Source: UBA1124 sp963933095
GTDB taxonomy: Bacteria > Pseudomonadota > Gammaproteobacteria > Pseudomonadales > Cellvibrionaceae
Direction: 5' to 3'
Length of the DNA: 10,613 nucleotides
Assembly: GCA_963933095.1 (NCBI GenBank)
Contig: CAWVSV010000079.1
Location: 1-10,613, forward strand
Below, piece after piece: positions 1 through 8,005 of this stretch. The notes under the pieces were generated by a model, which had not been told where the DNA came from, did not search any database, and saw only the letters and a list, made by a program, of their open reading frames with translations. The position numbers and the translations under genes were made by a program. Each line of letters begins with the position of its first letter. The stretch's first letter is position 1.

Positions 1-2266
1 GACTCTGTTTGTTGTGATTTTGAGCGCGTTTGGCGCCACCTCGCTCGCCGCCGCCTTGCTTCTTTTCGCCGGGTTCATCGCTCATGCGCATACTCAATGC
101 GATTCTCTTGCGGTCGGCATCCACTTCCATCACTTTGACTTTAACAATGTCACCCGCTTTAACCACTTCGCGTGGATCTTTCACGAAAGTGTCGGATAAT
201 GCTGATATATGTACCAAACCGTCTTGATGTACGCCGATGTCAATAAAGGCGCCGAAGTTGGTCACGTTGGTGACAGTGCCTTCTAAAATCATCGACTCAA
301 GCAAATCACTAATCTTCTCAACGCCATCCATTAGTTTGGCAGTTTTAAATTCCGGGCGGGGGTCGCGGCCGGGTTTATCGAGTTCGGAGATAATATCGGT
401 GACCGTGGGTACACCGAAGGTATCGTCAGCGTAGTCGATGGCTTTGAGGCCGCGTAGAAAGCTGGAATCGCCGATAAGGCCTTTGATTTCGCGGCCGTTA
501 ACCTTGGCGATCTGCTGCACAACAGAGTAAGTTTCGGGGTGTACCGCGGAGGCGTCAAGGGGATTAATTCCGCCTGCGACGCGCAAAAATCCCGCTGCCT
601 GCTCGAAGGTCTTGGCGCCGAAGCGGGAGACTTTTTTTAGTTCGGCCCGCGATTTAAATACGCCGTTATTATCGCGATAATCGACGATATTGTCGGCAAT
701 TGTCTTGTTTAGCCCAGAAACATGGGCTAGTAAAGCACTGGAGGCAGTGTTTACTTCCACCCCTACGGCATTTACACAGTCCTCGACTACGGCGACTAAC
801 GAGCGCGACAACTGGCTCTGCGATACGTCGTGCTGATACTGACCGACACCGATGGCTTTTGGTTCGATCTTAACTAATTCGGCCAGTGGATCCTGTAGGC
901 GGCGGGCGATGGAGATGGCGCCACGAATGGTGACGTCTAAATCAGGAAATTCTTTGGCGGCAAATTCCGAGGCGGAATAGATAGAGGCGCCAGCCTCGTT
1001 GACGATCACTTTTTGGGCATCGATATCATTGTGGCTGTTTAGCATATCACCGACAAATTTATCGGTCTCGCGGCTGGCTGTGCCGTTGCCGATAGCGATT
1101 AGGCCGACATTGTGTTTGCGGCAGAGGCTAACCAGTACGGCCTCTGATTCACGTATTTTATTCTGCGGCGGAGTTGGAAATATCGCGCAGTGATCTAATA
1201 CCTTGCCGGTGGCATCAACAACAGCCACCTTAACGCCGGTACGCATACCTGGGTCAAGGCCTATAGTTGCTTTTTGACCGGCGGGTGCAGCCAGCAGCAA
1301 GTCTTTGAGGTTGTCGGCGAATACATTGATGGCGCCCTCTTCGGCGCGCTCGCGCAGTTGGCCTAGCAAATTAGTTTCTAGGTGTGTCAACAATTTTACC
1401 CGCCAGGTCCAGCGCACCACTTCTGCCAGCCATTTGTCGGCGGCGCGCCCCTCGTCATTAATCTGCCAATGCTCTGCCACCATACCCTCGCATGGATGTG
1501 ATACTTTGCGGTCGAGCGAGTCGCCGACGGTGATGTCGATGCTTAATATACCTTCGTTGCGGCCGCGAAAAACTGCCAAAGCTCGGTGCGAAGGCATGTT
1601 TTTTAGCGGCTCTACATGTGCGAAGTAATCTCGGTATTTTTGTACTTCTTGCGAGGTGTCAGTCTCCTTGCCATCCATGACGCGGGCGGTAACATCGCCC
1701 TCGAATTGCAAAAAATCGCGCAGGCGGCCTAACAGCTCGGCGTCTTCGCTGAACTTCTCCATTAGTATGTATTTGGCACCATCGAGGGCCGTTTTTATAT
1801 CATCGATTTTGTGTTCGGCGTTGCAGAACTTGGCTGCCTCCTCTTCGGGGTTCAGGCTCGGGTCGGCTAGCAGTTTGGTTGCTAGAGGTTCAAGGCCGGC
1901 TTCTGTGGCGATCTGGCCCTTGGTGCGACGCTTCTTTTTATAGGGTAGATACAAATCTTCGAGGCGGTTCTTGGTATCGGCTGCGGCGATACTGGCACTC
2001 AGCACAGGTGTTAGCTTGCCCTGCTCATCGATGCTTTTCAGAATAGAACTGCGTCGGTCTTCCAGTTCGCGCAAATAGCGCAGTCGCTCTTCAAGATTGC
2101 GCATCTGAGTATCGTCGAGGCCGCCGGTCACTTCTTTTCGGTAGCGAGAGATAAACGGCACTGTCGCGCCTTCATCTAATAGCGCGATGGCGGCGATTAC
2201 TTGCTGCTTTTTGACGTTGAGTTCGGTGGCAATGCGAAGGGCGATATTAGTGGCGATAGCAGTCAT
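1..2266 (-). CDS. tex: Tex, S1-domain RNA-binding transcription accessory protein (C-terminal end cut by window)
   Basis: Tex is a conserved cytoplasmic nucleic-acid-binding protein linked to transcription and RNA metabolism. Translating the minus strand from the ATG at 2266 gives 755 open codons to the window edge. The N-terminus reads MTAIATNIALRIATELNVKK, followed by the family's PFISRYRKE segment near residue 40 and a YLPYKKKRRTK stretch. An RNase H-like YqgF domain begins near residue 334 (IGLDPGMRTG, Asp338). Helix-hairpin-helix segments follow (IVDYRDNNGVF; VSRFGAKTFEQAAGFLRV). An S1 domain starts near residue 660 (GTVTNVTNFGAFIDIG; DGLVHIS). The last visible residues are a Gly/Lys/Arg-rich tail (GGGERGGAKRAQNHNKQS). 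Known Tex proteins are about 770-785 residues, so probably only a few tens of residues are missing. The ribosome site is weak (GGA, 9 nt upstream). The gene is divergent from the efflux operon. Family assignment is very secure. Confidence 0.97.
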   Translation of the reverse strand, partial: MTAIATNIALRIATELNVKKQQVIAAIALLDEGATVPFISRYRKEVTGGLDDTQMRNLEERLRYLRELEDRRSSILKSIDEQGKLTPVLSASIAAADTKNRLEDLYLPYKKKRRTKGQIATEAGLEPLATKLLADPSLNPEEEAAKFCNAEHKIDDIKTALDGAKYILMEKFSEDAELLGRLRDFLQFEGDVTARVMDGKETDTSQEVQKYRDYFAHVEPLKNMPSHRALAVFRGRNEGILSIDITVGDSLDRKVSHPCEGMVAEHWQINDEGRAADKWLAEVVRWTWRVKLLTHLETNLLGQLRERAEEGAINVFADNLKDLLLAAPAGQKATIGLDPGMRTGVKVAVVDATGKVLDHCAIFPTPPQNKIRESEAVLVSLCRKHNVGLIAIGNGTASRETDKFVGDMLNSHNDIDAQKVIVNEAGASIYSASEFAAKEFPDLDVTIRGAISIARRLQDPLAELVKIEPKAIGVGQYQHDVSQSQLSRSLVAVVEDCVNAVGVEVNTASSALLAHVSGLNKTIADNIVDYRDNNGVFKSRAELKKVSRFGAKTFEQAAGFLRVAGGINPLDASAVHPETYSVVQQIAKVNGREIKGLIGDSSFLRGLKAIDYADDTFGVPTVTDIISELDKPGRDPRPEFKTAKLMDGVEKISDLLESMILEGTVTNVTNFGAFIDIGVHQDGLVHISALSDTFVKDPREVVKAGDIVKVKVMEVDADRKRIALSMRMSDEPGEKKQGGGERGGAKRAQNHNKQS

Positions 2267-2290
2267 GCAGTCTTATCCGTATTCCATGGT

Positions 2291-2312
2291 AATTACGTTA
2301 TTATGCGTAATT
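2291..2312. promoter_or_regulatory. Inverted repeat AATTACG-N8-CGTAATT, candidate operator
   Basis: Perfect 7-bp arms (2291-2297 and 2306-2312) flank an 8-nt spacer. The repeat lies in the divergent region between tex and the efflux operon and overlaps the putative tex -10 element. The arm sequence and spacing fit a site for a dimeric repressor such as a TetR-type protein, but no regulator gene is adjacent. There is no U-run, so it is not a terminator. Confidence 0.4.
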
Positions 2313-2328
2313 TGACTGTAAATCTAAA
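2300..2328 (-). promoter_or_regulatory. Putative sigma70 promoter of tex
   Basis: On the minus strand a -35-like TTTAGA (2328-2323) and a -10-like CATAAT (2305-2300) are separated by exactly 17 nt. They match 4/6 and 5/6 of the sigma70 consensus and lie about 35-60 nt upstream of the tex ATG. The -10 hexamer sits mostly inside the spacer of the inverted repeat at 2291-2312, so a protein bound there would be expected to block the promoter. The site was found by eye and is unproven. Confidence 0.4.
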
Positions 2329-2360
2329 TAGGGCCTGCTGTTAATGCCAGTACCTGTTGC

Positions 2361-2378
2361 GATTTATTGTGATAAATC
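2361..2378. promoter_or_regulatory. Inverted repeat GATTTAT-N4-ATAAATC, candidate operator
   Basis: Perfect 7-bp arms (2361-2367 and 2372-2378) flank a 4-nt TGTG spacer, giving a compact 18-bp dyad. It is centred about 90 nt upstream of the GTG start of the membrane fusion protein, where a regulator of the efflux operon would be expected to bind. The bound factor cannot be named from sequence. AT-rich intergenic DNA can produce such dyads by chance, but two lie side by side here. Confidence 0.4.
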
Positions 2379-2380
2379 AT

Positions 2381-2400
2381 CAGTTAACAGTTTTTAACTG
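2381..2400. promoter_or_regulatory. Inverted repeat CAGTTAA-N6-TTAACTG, candidate operator
   Basis: Perfect 7-bp arms (2381-2387 and 2394-2400) flank a 6-nt spacer that itself begins with another CAGTT, so CAGTT also occurs as a direct repeat. It starts 3 nt after the dyad at 2361-2378. A weak -35/-10 pair for the efflux operon (TTGATC 2407-2412, 16 nt, TACGCT 2429-2434) lies just downstream. A protein bound at these dyads could therefore act on that promoter, but the promoter call itself is uncertain. Confidence 0.4.
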
Positions 2401-2460
2401 AACTTTTTGATCCTGCTCAGCGTATGGTTACGCTAGAGTTCTTAAAATTGGAGAGTAACA

Positions 2461-3693
2461 GTGAGTTTGTGGCAGCGTATTCCTCTGGCAGTAAAAATAT
2501 TGAGCATTGGTCTTATAGCCGTGGTGGTCGTGGCGACGATTAAACCGGCTCCAGTACCTTTGCCACAGGCCGAGGCAAAACTGCCGGAGGTGCAGGTAGT
2601 TATCGCTGAACCGAGCATGCAGCGGTTAGAGGTCTACAGTCAGGGGACTGTGGCGCCACGCCGCGAAATAGACTTGGTAGCACAGGTGGGGGGCCGCGTT
2701 ACCTCAGTTGATACCGATTTTGTCGATGGCGGTTTTTTTACCGAGGGTGAGTCTCTGATTCAGATTGACGACCGCGATTACAGCTTTGCCCACACACGAG
2801 CTGCCGCGAAGGTGTCCAATGCTGAACAACTGTTGTCGACCGAGCGCGGCCGGGTGCGTCAGGCCAAGCGCGAATGGCGTGACCTAGGCAATGCCGAGTC
2901 TAATGCGTTGTTTTTACGCAAGCCGCAACTCGCCGCTGCCGAAGCCGGCCTAGTGTCGGCCCAAGCGGACTTAAATAAAGCGCTATTGGACTTAGAACGC
3001 ACCCGTATTACTGTGCCGTTTGCTGGTCGCATCCGCGAAACATTTGTCGATCTTGGTCAGTACCTTACCCCAGGAACTCGTATCGCTACGGTTTACGATA
3101 CTGCCAGCGCCGAGATTCGCCTGCCACTGTCCGACCGGCAAGCGGCTTTGGTTGATTTACCTTTGGGTTTCAATGCTAGCCAAGAGCAGCAGGGGCCCGC
3201 TGTTAAAATTAACGGCGTGATTGGTGGTCAGTCATATTCTTGGCAGGGACATATTGCCCGCACCGACGCCAGTATCGATACTCGCTCGCGTATGTATTAT
3301 GCCGTGGCTGAGGTTAGTGACCCATTTATTGCCGCTACCGATGTTAGTCGCGCTGTGCCGTTAATTGTAGGTCTTTTTGTGGAAGCCAAAATTGATGGAC
3401 GTGAACTTGATAATGTCATCATTTTACCGCGCGATGCCGTTTTTAAACGCGATAGAATTTATCGCTTAGAGACGAATGCTGTGGGTGAAAAAGAGGTGGT
3501 TGCAGCGCAGGTAGAAGTGCTCTTTAAAACGCCCAAGCAAATATGGATTCGTGCCGACATTGCTGCGGGTACAGAGATAGTTGTGGGTAAGCAAAGTTAT
3601 ATCGCTGCTGGGGTTGTCGTTAACTCGAAACTTTTAAATGAAGAAAATAACAGCGCGGCGAATCAAGTATTAACGACTGAGGAAAAATCGTGA
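2461..3693 (+). CDS. RND efflux periplasmic adaptor (membrane fusion protein, HlyD family)
   Basis: This is the adaptor that should link an inner-membrane RND permease to an outer-membrane channel across the periplasm. The GTG start at 2461 has a good GGAG ribosome site at 2450-2453. The 410-residue protein opens with an N-terminal membrane anchor (about residues 11-26) and has no lipobox cysteine. The first half of the lipoyl/barrel-sandwich domain lies near 64-105 (GTVAPRREIDLVAQVGGRV, then GESLIQIDDRDY). An Ala/Glu/Arg-rich alpha-hairpin spans about 108-180, and the second lipoyl half starts near 181 (RTRITVPFAGRIRE, GQYLTPGT). Beta-barrel and membrane-proximal domains follow. Its stop overlaps the start of the permease by 4 bp, so the two are translationally coupled. 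The substrate cannot be inferred. Family confidence is high. Confidence 0.95.
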   Translation: MSLWQRIPLAVKILSIGLIAVVVVATIKPAPVPLPQAEAKLPEVQVVIAEPSMQRLEVYSQGTVAPRREIDLVAQVGGRVTSVDTDFVDGGFFTEGESLIQIDDRDYSFAHTRAAAKVSNAEQLLSTERGRVRQAKREWRDLGNAESNALFLRKPQLAAAEAGLVSAQADLNKALLDLERTRITVPFAGRIRETFVDLGQYLTPGTRIATVYDTASAEIRLPLSDRQAALVDLPLGFNASQEQQGPAVKINGVIGGQSYSWQGHIARTDASIDTRSRMYYAVAEVSDPFIAATDVSRAVPLIVGLFVEAKIDGRELDNVIILPRDAVFKRDRIYRLETNAVGEKEVVAAQVEVLFKTPKQIWIRADIAAGTEIVVGKQSYIAAGVVVNSKLLNEENNSAANQVLTTEEKS

Positions 3694-6600
3694 GTCGCTT
3701 AATTCAGTGGTTTACCGAGAACTCTATTGCGGCGAATTTGTTGATGCTGTCGATAATTATTGGCGCGCTATTTAGTTTAAAAACAATCAATAAAGAGGTC
3801 TTTCCTACCCGCGAACAAAACTTTATTGAAATTAATATGGCTTATCCTGGTGCTGGCCCAAGTGAGGTTGAGCAGCAGGTTACTATACGTATAGAAGAAT
3901 CAATTGCCGATGTCAGCGGTATTTATCAGATCAAATCTAGCTCCAATCAAGGTTATGGCAGTGTCAATGCAGAAATTATTGAAGGGTACGACCCGGAAAA
4001 AGTTCTCAATCAAATAAAAGCAAGAATTGATGCCATTATTACTTTTCCTGGTAACGCTGAACGTGCCACTGTAAAGCGTCGATTGCGCCGCATTGAATTG
4101 ATGTTTTTGGTGATCTATGGCGACGTTGATGAGCTTGCATTGAAAGAACATGCACAACAAGTACGCGATGATATATCACTGCTTGATGGTATAGCTTTGG
4201 TTGAAATTCGGGGTATGCGTGCCGATGAAGTGAGTGTTGAGATTTCTGAATACTCAATGCGCCGTTATAATTTAACTTTCGATCAAGTCGCAAAGGCTAT
4301 TCGAGAATCGTCATTAAATTTACCTGCCGGTCTAATCAAGTCGCAATTCGGTGATATTCAGGTTCAGTCGAGAAGTCAGGCTTATACTGCCGATGATTTT
4401 GCCGATATTGTTATAGTGAGTCGTGCCGATGGCAGCCAGTTATTATTGGCTGATATTGCTAGCATTAATGACGGATTTTCAGAACAAAATGTGGACATGC
4501 GTTTTGATGATAAACCCGCACTTTATATTCGAGCTTATCTTGGCGACAATCCTGACGTTATTCAAACCAGTCAGGAAGTGCGTGACTATATTAAGCAAGC
4601 CAGTGAGTTGTTACCGCCGGGTATGGAGGTCGCAATAACTTATGAAATGAAGGAATTATTCGATAGTCGACTGGGTCTATTACTTGATAATACCGTTAGC
4701 GGTTTATTGTTAGTATTTATTGTACTGATGCTATTTCTTCGGCCAGCATTAGCTGTCTGGGTCTGCGTCGGAATAAGTACCGCTTTCTGTGGTGCACTTT
4801 GGTTTTTACCATACTTTGGTGTCAGTATTAACATGATATCAATGTTTGCATTTTTAATGGTACTTGGCATTGTTGTCGATGATGCGATTATTGTCGGTGA
4901 AAGTATTTATTCTTGCCAACAAGATGGTCTAAACGGCAACGCCGCCGCAGCAGGTGGCGCAAAGCGAGTGGCATTACCGGTTTTTTTTGCTGTGATAAGC
5001 ACTATGATTTTCTTTTTACCCTTTTTAGATGCACCGCCGGCTATGATCGCTATGACCAAGCCTATGGGCATGGTGGTTATTCTATGTCTGTTATTTTCTC
5101 TCATTGAATCTATGTTTATATTGCCTGCACATTTGGCGAATCTTAAGCCAGAGCGTGAAAGTCAATATTTACCACTGCGTAAGTTGGCGCAAATTCGAGC
5201 TAAATTCGCTGGTGGCTTGACCCATATAGGTGATAATTATTATCAGCCAGTACTGAGTAAAATGCTTAACAATTGCGTCGCTACAGCGAGTGCATTTTTA
5301 ATTGCATTCTTGTTGTCGATTGCAGTGGTTGCTGGAAGTTGGTTTACCAGCAGCTTTTTGCCGAACGTGCCAAGCGATGCGGTGATCGTTAACATTACTA
5401 TGCCCGAGGGCTCACCTTTTCATGAGACTCGGGCCATTGCTCAGCGGGTGAGTGAGGCCGCCGAAATTATTCGGATAGACCCACAAATGCTAGCATTAAA
5501 TGATGATCAGCCTTTTATTACTGAGGTGTCACAGTCGGCTACGGATAACACAATTTTCGTCTTTGTCGGTATGGAAGGTGGTGATAAGCGACTTGTTTCA
5601 CCGAAACAACTGGCTGCCCGTATGCGCGAATTAATTGGTCCGCTACCGACGGCTAAGACGTATTCTCTCGACTGGAATATTGCTCGAGCTGATGCCGACA
5701 TCCGTTTTAACCTTAGTGTTCTTGCAAATGATTTAGTCAGCCAACGCACAGCAGTCGACAATGTTACTCAGGCCCTTGCTTCTTACCCCGGTGTATTCAA
5801 TGTGCGCTCTAGTCTCGACACGGCTCGTACTGAAGTTGAGTTGAGTGCAAAAGCCTATGCCAATACTCTTGGTATAAGCCAGCGCGATATTGCGGCACAG
5901 GTTCGGCAGGGGTTTTATGGTGAAGAAGTGCAGCGTATTCCCCGTGCACGCGAAGATGTAAAGGTAATGCTGCGCTACCCTGTAGCCGAACGCAGCAGTC
6001 TTGATCAGTTAGGTGATATGCGTATTCGCAGTAAAGATGGGGTTGAGATACCTCTAACTAATGTTGCTGAAATTGATATGGTGCCGGCATTTACCTCTAT
6101 TCAGCGCATCGATCGAAAGCGTAATATTTCGATTACCGCAGAGCTTGATGAGGGTTTTGATGCAACCCAAACGATAGTCGCGCTAAAAGCGGCAAATAAC
6201 GCCGATTGGCAGCGACAGTTTGCGGGTTTTAGCTTGCAAGTTGACGGCAATATGAAAAGTCAGTCTGAGTTTGGCGCGTCGATGTTGAAGGGATTCATTA
6301 TGTCGTTGTTCGTCATCTATGCGCTTATGGCGATAGCTTTTCGTTCTTATGCACAGCCGCTGCTGATTCTTACTGCTATACCATTTGGCTTTATGGGCGC
6401 TATTATTGGCCATTTAATTATGGGCGAGCACAATATTAGTATGCTATCTATACTCGGTTTTCTCGCTTGTGCTGGGGTTGTTGTGAATGATAACTTGGTA
6501 TTGCTCGACCGCATCAATCAATTACGTGCGCAGGGCAAGACAGCATTAGAGGCAGTCACTAATGCCGGTCGCGACCGCTTCCGCGCAATTATCTTAACTT

Positions 6601-6818
6601 CACTGACCACTTTTATCGGCTTAATGCCCATACTCTTTGAAACTAGCTTGCAGGCACAGTTTTTGATTCCAATGGTAATCTCGTTATCCTTTGGGGTACT
6701 TTTTGCCACCAGCGTAACCTTAATATTAGTGCCAAGCTTGTATTTATTGGGCACTAAAATAGGCGCCCGTATGGTGTGGCGTAAAACAGTGCCGGATAAA
6801 AGTGTCATTGATGGCTAG
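3690..6818 (+). CDS. RND efflux permease (AcrB-like superfamily, 1042 residues)
   Basis: This is an inner-membrane proton-driven exporter and the partner of the preceding adaptor. The GTG start lies in a GTGA overlap with the upstream stop, with GAGG at 3679-3682 as ribosome site. Length and two-fold architecture are typical: TM1 at about 12-30, a large periplasmic loop, a TM2-TM6 block at about 333-480, a second periplasmic loop, and a final TM block from about 865. The TM4 motif GIVVDDAIIVGE carries the paired aspartates D397 and D398 of the proton relay. In the second half the motif is GVVVNDNLVLLDRIN (N933, D934) rather than the Lys-bearing TM10 motif of AcrB, so the relay partner differs. 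This resembles the VVVND-type RND subgroup, which often lacks an adjacent outer-membrane channel gene. The substrate is unknown. A terminator follows at 6842. Confidence 0.96.
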   Translation: MSRLIQWFTENSIAANLLMLSIIIGALFSLKTINKEVFPTREQNFIEINMAYPGAGPSEVEQQVTIRIEESIADVSGIYQIKSSSNQGYGSVNAEIIEGYDPEKVLNQIKARIDAIITFPGNAERATVKRRLRRIELMFLVIYGDVDELALKEHAQQVRDDISLLDGIALVEIRGMRADEVSVEISEYSMRRYNLTFDQVAKAIRESSLNLPAGLIKSQFGDIQVQSRSQAYTADDFADIVIVSRADGSQLLLADIASINDGFSEQNVDMRFDDKPALYIRAYLGDNPDVIQTSQEVRDYIKQASELLPPGMEVAITYEMKELFDSRLGLLLDNTVSGLLLVFIVLMLFLRPALAVWVCVGISTAFCGALWFLPYFGVSINMISMFAFLMVLGIVVDDAIIVGESIYSCQQDGLNGNAAAAGGAKRVALPVFFAVISTMIFFLPFLDAPPAMIAMTKPMGMVVILCLLFSLIESMFILPAHLANLKPERESQYLPLRKLAQIRAKFAGGLTHIGDNYYQPVLSKMLNNCVATASAFLIAFLLSIAVVAGSWFTSSFLPNVPSDAVIVNITMPEGSPFHETRAIAQRVSEAAEIIRIDPQMLALNDDQPFITEVSQSATDNTIFVFVGMEGGDKRLVSPKQLAARMRELIGPLPTAKTYSLDWNIARADADIRFNLSVLANDLVSQRTAVDNVTQALASYPGVFNVRSSLDTARTEVELSAKAYANTLGISQRDIAAQVRQGFYGEEVQRIPRAREDVKVMLRYPVAERSSLDQLGDMRIRSKDGVEIPLTNVAEIDMVPAFTSIQRIDRKRNISITAELDEGFDATQTIVALKAANNADWQRQFAGFSLQVDGNMKSQSEFGASMLKGFIMSLFVIYALMAIAFRSYAQPLLILTAIPFGFMGAIIGHLIMGEHNISMLSILGFLACAGVVVNDNLVLLDRINQLRAQGKTALEAVTNAGRDRFRAIILTSLTTFIGLMPILFETSLQAQFLIPMVISLSFGVLFATSVTLILVPSLYLLGTKIGARMVWRKTVPDKSVIDG

Positions 6819-6841
6819 CAAACGCTCTATAGAATAAATAG

Positions 6842-6871
6842 CCGCTGCCAGTTAGTGACAGCGGTTTTTTT
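6842..6871 (+). terminator. Rho-independent terminator of the efflux operon
   Basis: A CCGCTG/CAGCGG stem (6842-6847 with 6859-6864), extendable past one mismatch by a CA/TG pair, is followed directly by seven T residues (6865-6871). It starts 24 nt after the permease stop codon, as expected for the end of the two-gene operon. Confidence 0.9.
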
Positions 6872-6898
6872 GCTGGCATGTAAAACATCTTGTAGAAT
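6870..6898 (+). promoter_or_regulatory. Weak candidate promoter for the 167-residue hypothetical gene
   Basis: A TTGCTG (6870-6875) and a TAGAAT (6893-6898) are separated by 17 nt, with 3/6 and 5/6 consensus matches. The -35 hexamer overlaps the last T residues of the preceding terminator. The position is sensible, about 45 nt upstream of the start codon, but the call rests on similarity alone. Confidence 0.3.
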
Positions 6899-6930
6899 AG
6901 CCGGCCTGCCCCCCCCTAAGGCATTAATCT

Positions 6931-6936
6931 CAGGAG
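6931..6936 (+). promoter_or_regulatory. Ribosome binding site CAGGAG that decides between three TTG starts
   Basis: CAGGAG is followed by three consecutive TTG codons (6937, 6940, 6943), with an in-frame TAA at 6925 just upstream and no ATG or GTG nearby. The third TTG has a 6-nt gap from AGGAG, the usual distance; the first would have none. The start is therefore placed at 6943. Confidence 0.6.
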
Positions 6937-6942
6937 TTGTTG

Positions 6943-7446
6943 TTGCGTTATTTAATCTGTTTACAGTTGTTTTCCGAAGTGGATGCCCGCCCGGCTATTG
7001 AGTGTGCCGAGCCTCAAAGCTCTCCCTGGTATCGTGCGGGTAGCCAGCGTGGACAGTTGATTGATACTCAAGTAGAGCGTTTATACCTATCGCTGAAAAA
7101 TATTGGTAATTATCTGTCCGATCAAGGCCGCCTGCCGTTTGCTTATCGCGGTCTAGAGAATCGCTATCGTGACGGTGAACTGATGCAGTCAAAAAAAGAC
7201 GTTAAAGGCTATTGGTGCGAAGTCGAGTCTAAGTTGCCACTTGAATTTTGGTTGAGTAAATATGAAGTGGCTTATGCACTGCCTCAGCTTGAATTTTTAC
7301 ACTGGTCAAAATCAATCCGCGCACTAACTGGTGGCGGCTATTTGGATGCCTGTGAAGCTTACGCAAATGTATTACTGCCAGTAATACATGACAAGCCGAC
7401 TATTGAATACCAGCGGCCTAACTTAAAACAGAGTCTTACTGCTTGA
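6943..7446 (+). CDS. Hypothetical protein, 167 residues
   Basis: I do not recognise this protein. The frame is open from an in-frame stop at 6925 to TGA at 7444-7446, has ordinary codon use for the window and a strong ribosome site, so it is very likely a real gene. The N-terminus (LRYLICLQLF) is briefly hydrophobic but too short for a convincing signal peptide. The body is mixed alpha-type sequence with many aromatic residues (SPWYRAGSQRGQLIDTQ; GYWCEVESKLPLEFWLSKYE; LEFLHWSKSIRALTGGGYLD) and ends NLKQSLTA. No catalytic motif, metal site or membrane helix is evident. It sits alone on the plus strand after the efflux terminator and converges with the minus-strand gene at 7459, with only 12 nt between them. 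It uses a TTG start. The function is unknown. Confidence 0.75.
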   Translation: MRYLICLQLFSEVDARPAIECAEPQSSPWYRAGSQRGQLIDTQVERLYLSLKNIGNYLSDQGRLPFAYRGLENRYRDGELMQSKKDVKGYWCEVESKLPLEFWLSKYEVAYALPQLEFLHWSKSIRALTGGGYLDACEAYANVLLPVIHDKPTIEYQRPNLKQSLTA

Positions 7447-7458
7447 GTTAAGTAATTA

Positions 7459-7713
7459 TTATTTACGTTTTTTTTGTAACAGAGTTAGTAGCTCTTCGTA
7501 GCTAGGGCCTTTAACAATGTTCGGCTGGCCAACCGCTATAGCCACCAGCATTAGCGCGATACCACTTAGTGCTCGAGTATCTAATTGGCCTGAAAGTACC
7601 AGTATCGCCGATACTGCCAAGGCGATCATTATTAGTATTCGCATCAGTGCTGTTTGTTTTATTTTTTTGTGCGCCGACTGTATCAGGCGCTGCTCTTTAT
7701 CGTTAAATTCCAT
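7459..7713 (-). CDS. Small two-helix membrane protein, 84 residues
   Basis: I do not recognise a named family. The protein has a charged N-terminal segment (MEFNDKEQRLIQSAHKKIKQ), a hydrophobic helix at about 22-41, a short polar turn (SGQLDTRALS), a second hydrophobic helix at about 50-63, and a basic C-terminal tail (TLLQKKRK). This predicts a two-pass inner-membrane protein. The ATG at 7713 is preceded on the minus strand by an AGAGAA-type ribosome site. The start lies only 10 nt after the stop of the upstream lipoprotein gene, so the two are probably one transcript. No strong terminator is visible after it; a T-rich stretch inside its last codons has only a 4-bp stem candidate. Confidence 0.75.
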   Translation of the reverse strand: MEFNDKEQRLIQSAHKKIKQTALMRILIMIALAVSAILVLSGQLDTRALSGIALMLVAIAVGQPNIVKGPSYEELLTLLQKKRK

Positions 7714-7723
7714 ACTGTATTCT

Positions 7724-8005
7724 CTACTTACCTTGTCGCGCTTGGTTCATGTAATAGCGTGCTTTTTTGGCTTGGCCGACACAATTGTCATATTTCTCGA
7801 CGGTTTGCATTGTTTTGGCGGACGTCATCAGTCCAAAGGCTTTGCCGTAGCTTACGCTACCCGAGAAACCGTCGCTGGACAATATATCCAACTCGTTCCA
7901 AGCGGCATCGATCTCAATTTTGCAGCTGTTACGATAAGTGTCAGTACCCGCGCAAGCCGTCATAAGTGGCAGCAAAAGTAGCGTTAAGATGAGTTTCATA
8001 TGCAT
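7724..8005 (-). CDS. Small outer-envelope lipoprotein, 93 residues
   Basis: The protein starts MHMKLILTLLLLPLMTAC: a short hydrophobic signal sequence ending in a lipobox-like LMTAC with Cys18 as the lipidation site. The mature part (about 75 residues) is mostly helical, with AWNELDILSSDGFSG, a KAFGLMTSAKTM segment and a Tyr-rich end (KARYYMNQARQGK). Two further cysteines, Cys28 and Cys75, could form a disulfide in the periplasm. Small lipoproteins of this general pattern occur in gammaproteobacteria without a known function; I cannot name a family securely. The start could be the ATG at 8005 or the one at 7999; GAG eight nt upstream favours 8005. It is the first gene of a pair with the membrane protein at 7459-7713. 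Confidence 0.8.
   Translation of the reverse strand: MHMKLILTLLLLPLMTACAGTDTYRNSCKIEIDAAWNELDILSSDGFSGSVSYGKAFGLMTSAKTMQTVEKYDNCVGQAKKARYYMNQARQGK

Noticed and set aside
1305..1943. Plus-strand open frames of about 100 codons within the first 2.3 kb
   Set aside because: They are antisense to the highly conserved, well-identified tex coding sequence.
7452..7475. Possible terminator for the small membrane protein or the converging gene (GTAA/TTAC stem next to eight T)
   Set aside because: The stem is only four AT-rich base pairs and the T-run lies inside the coding end of the minus-strand gene, on the wrong side for it.
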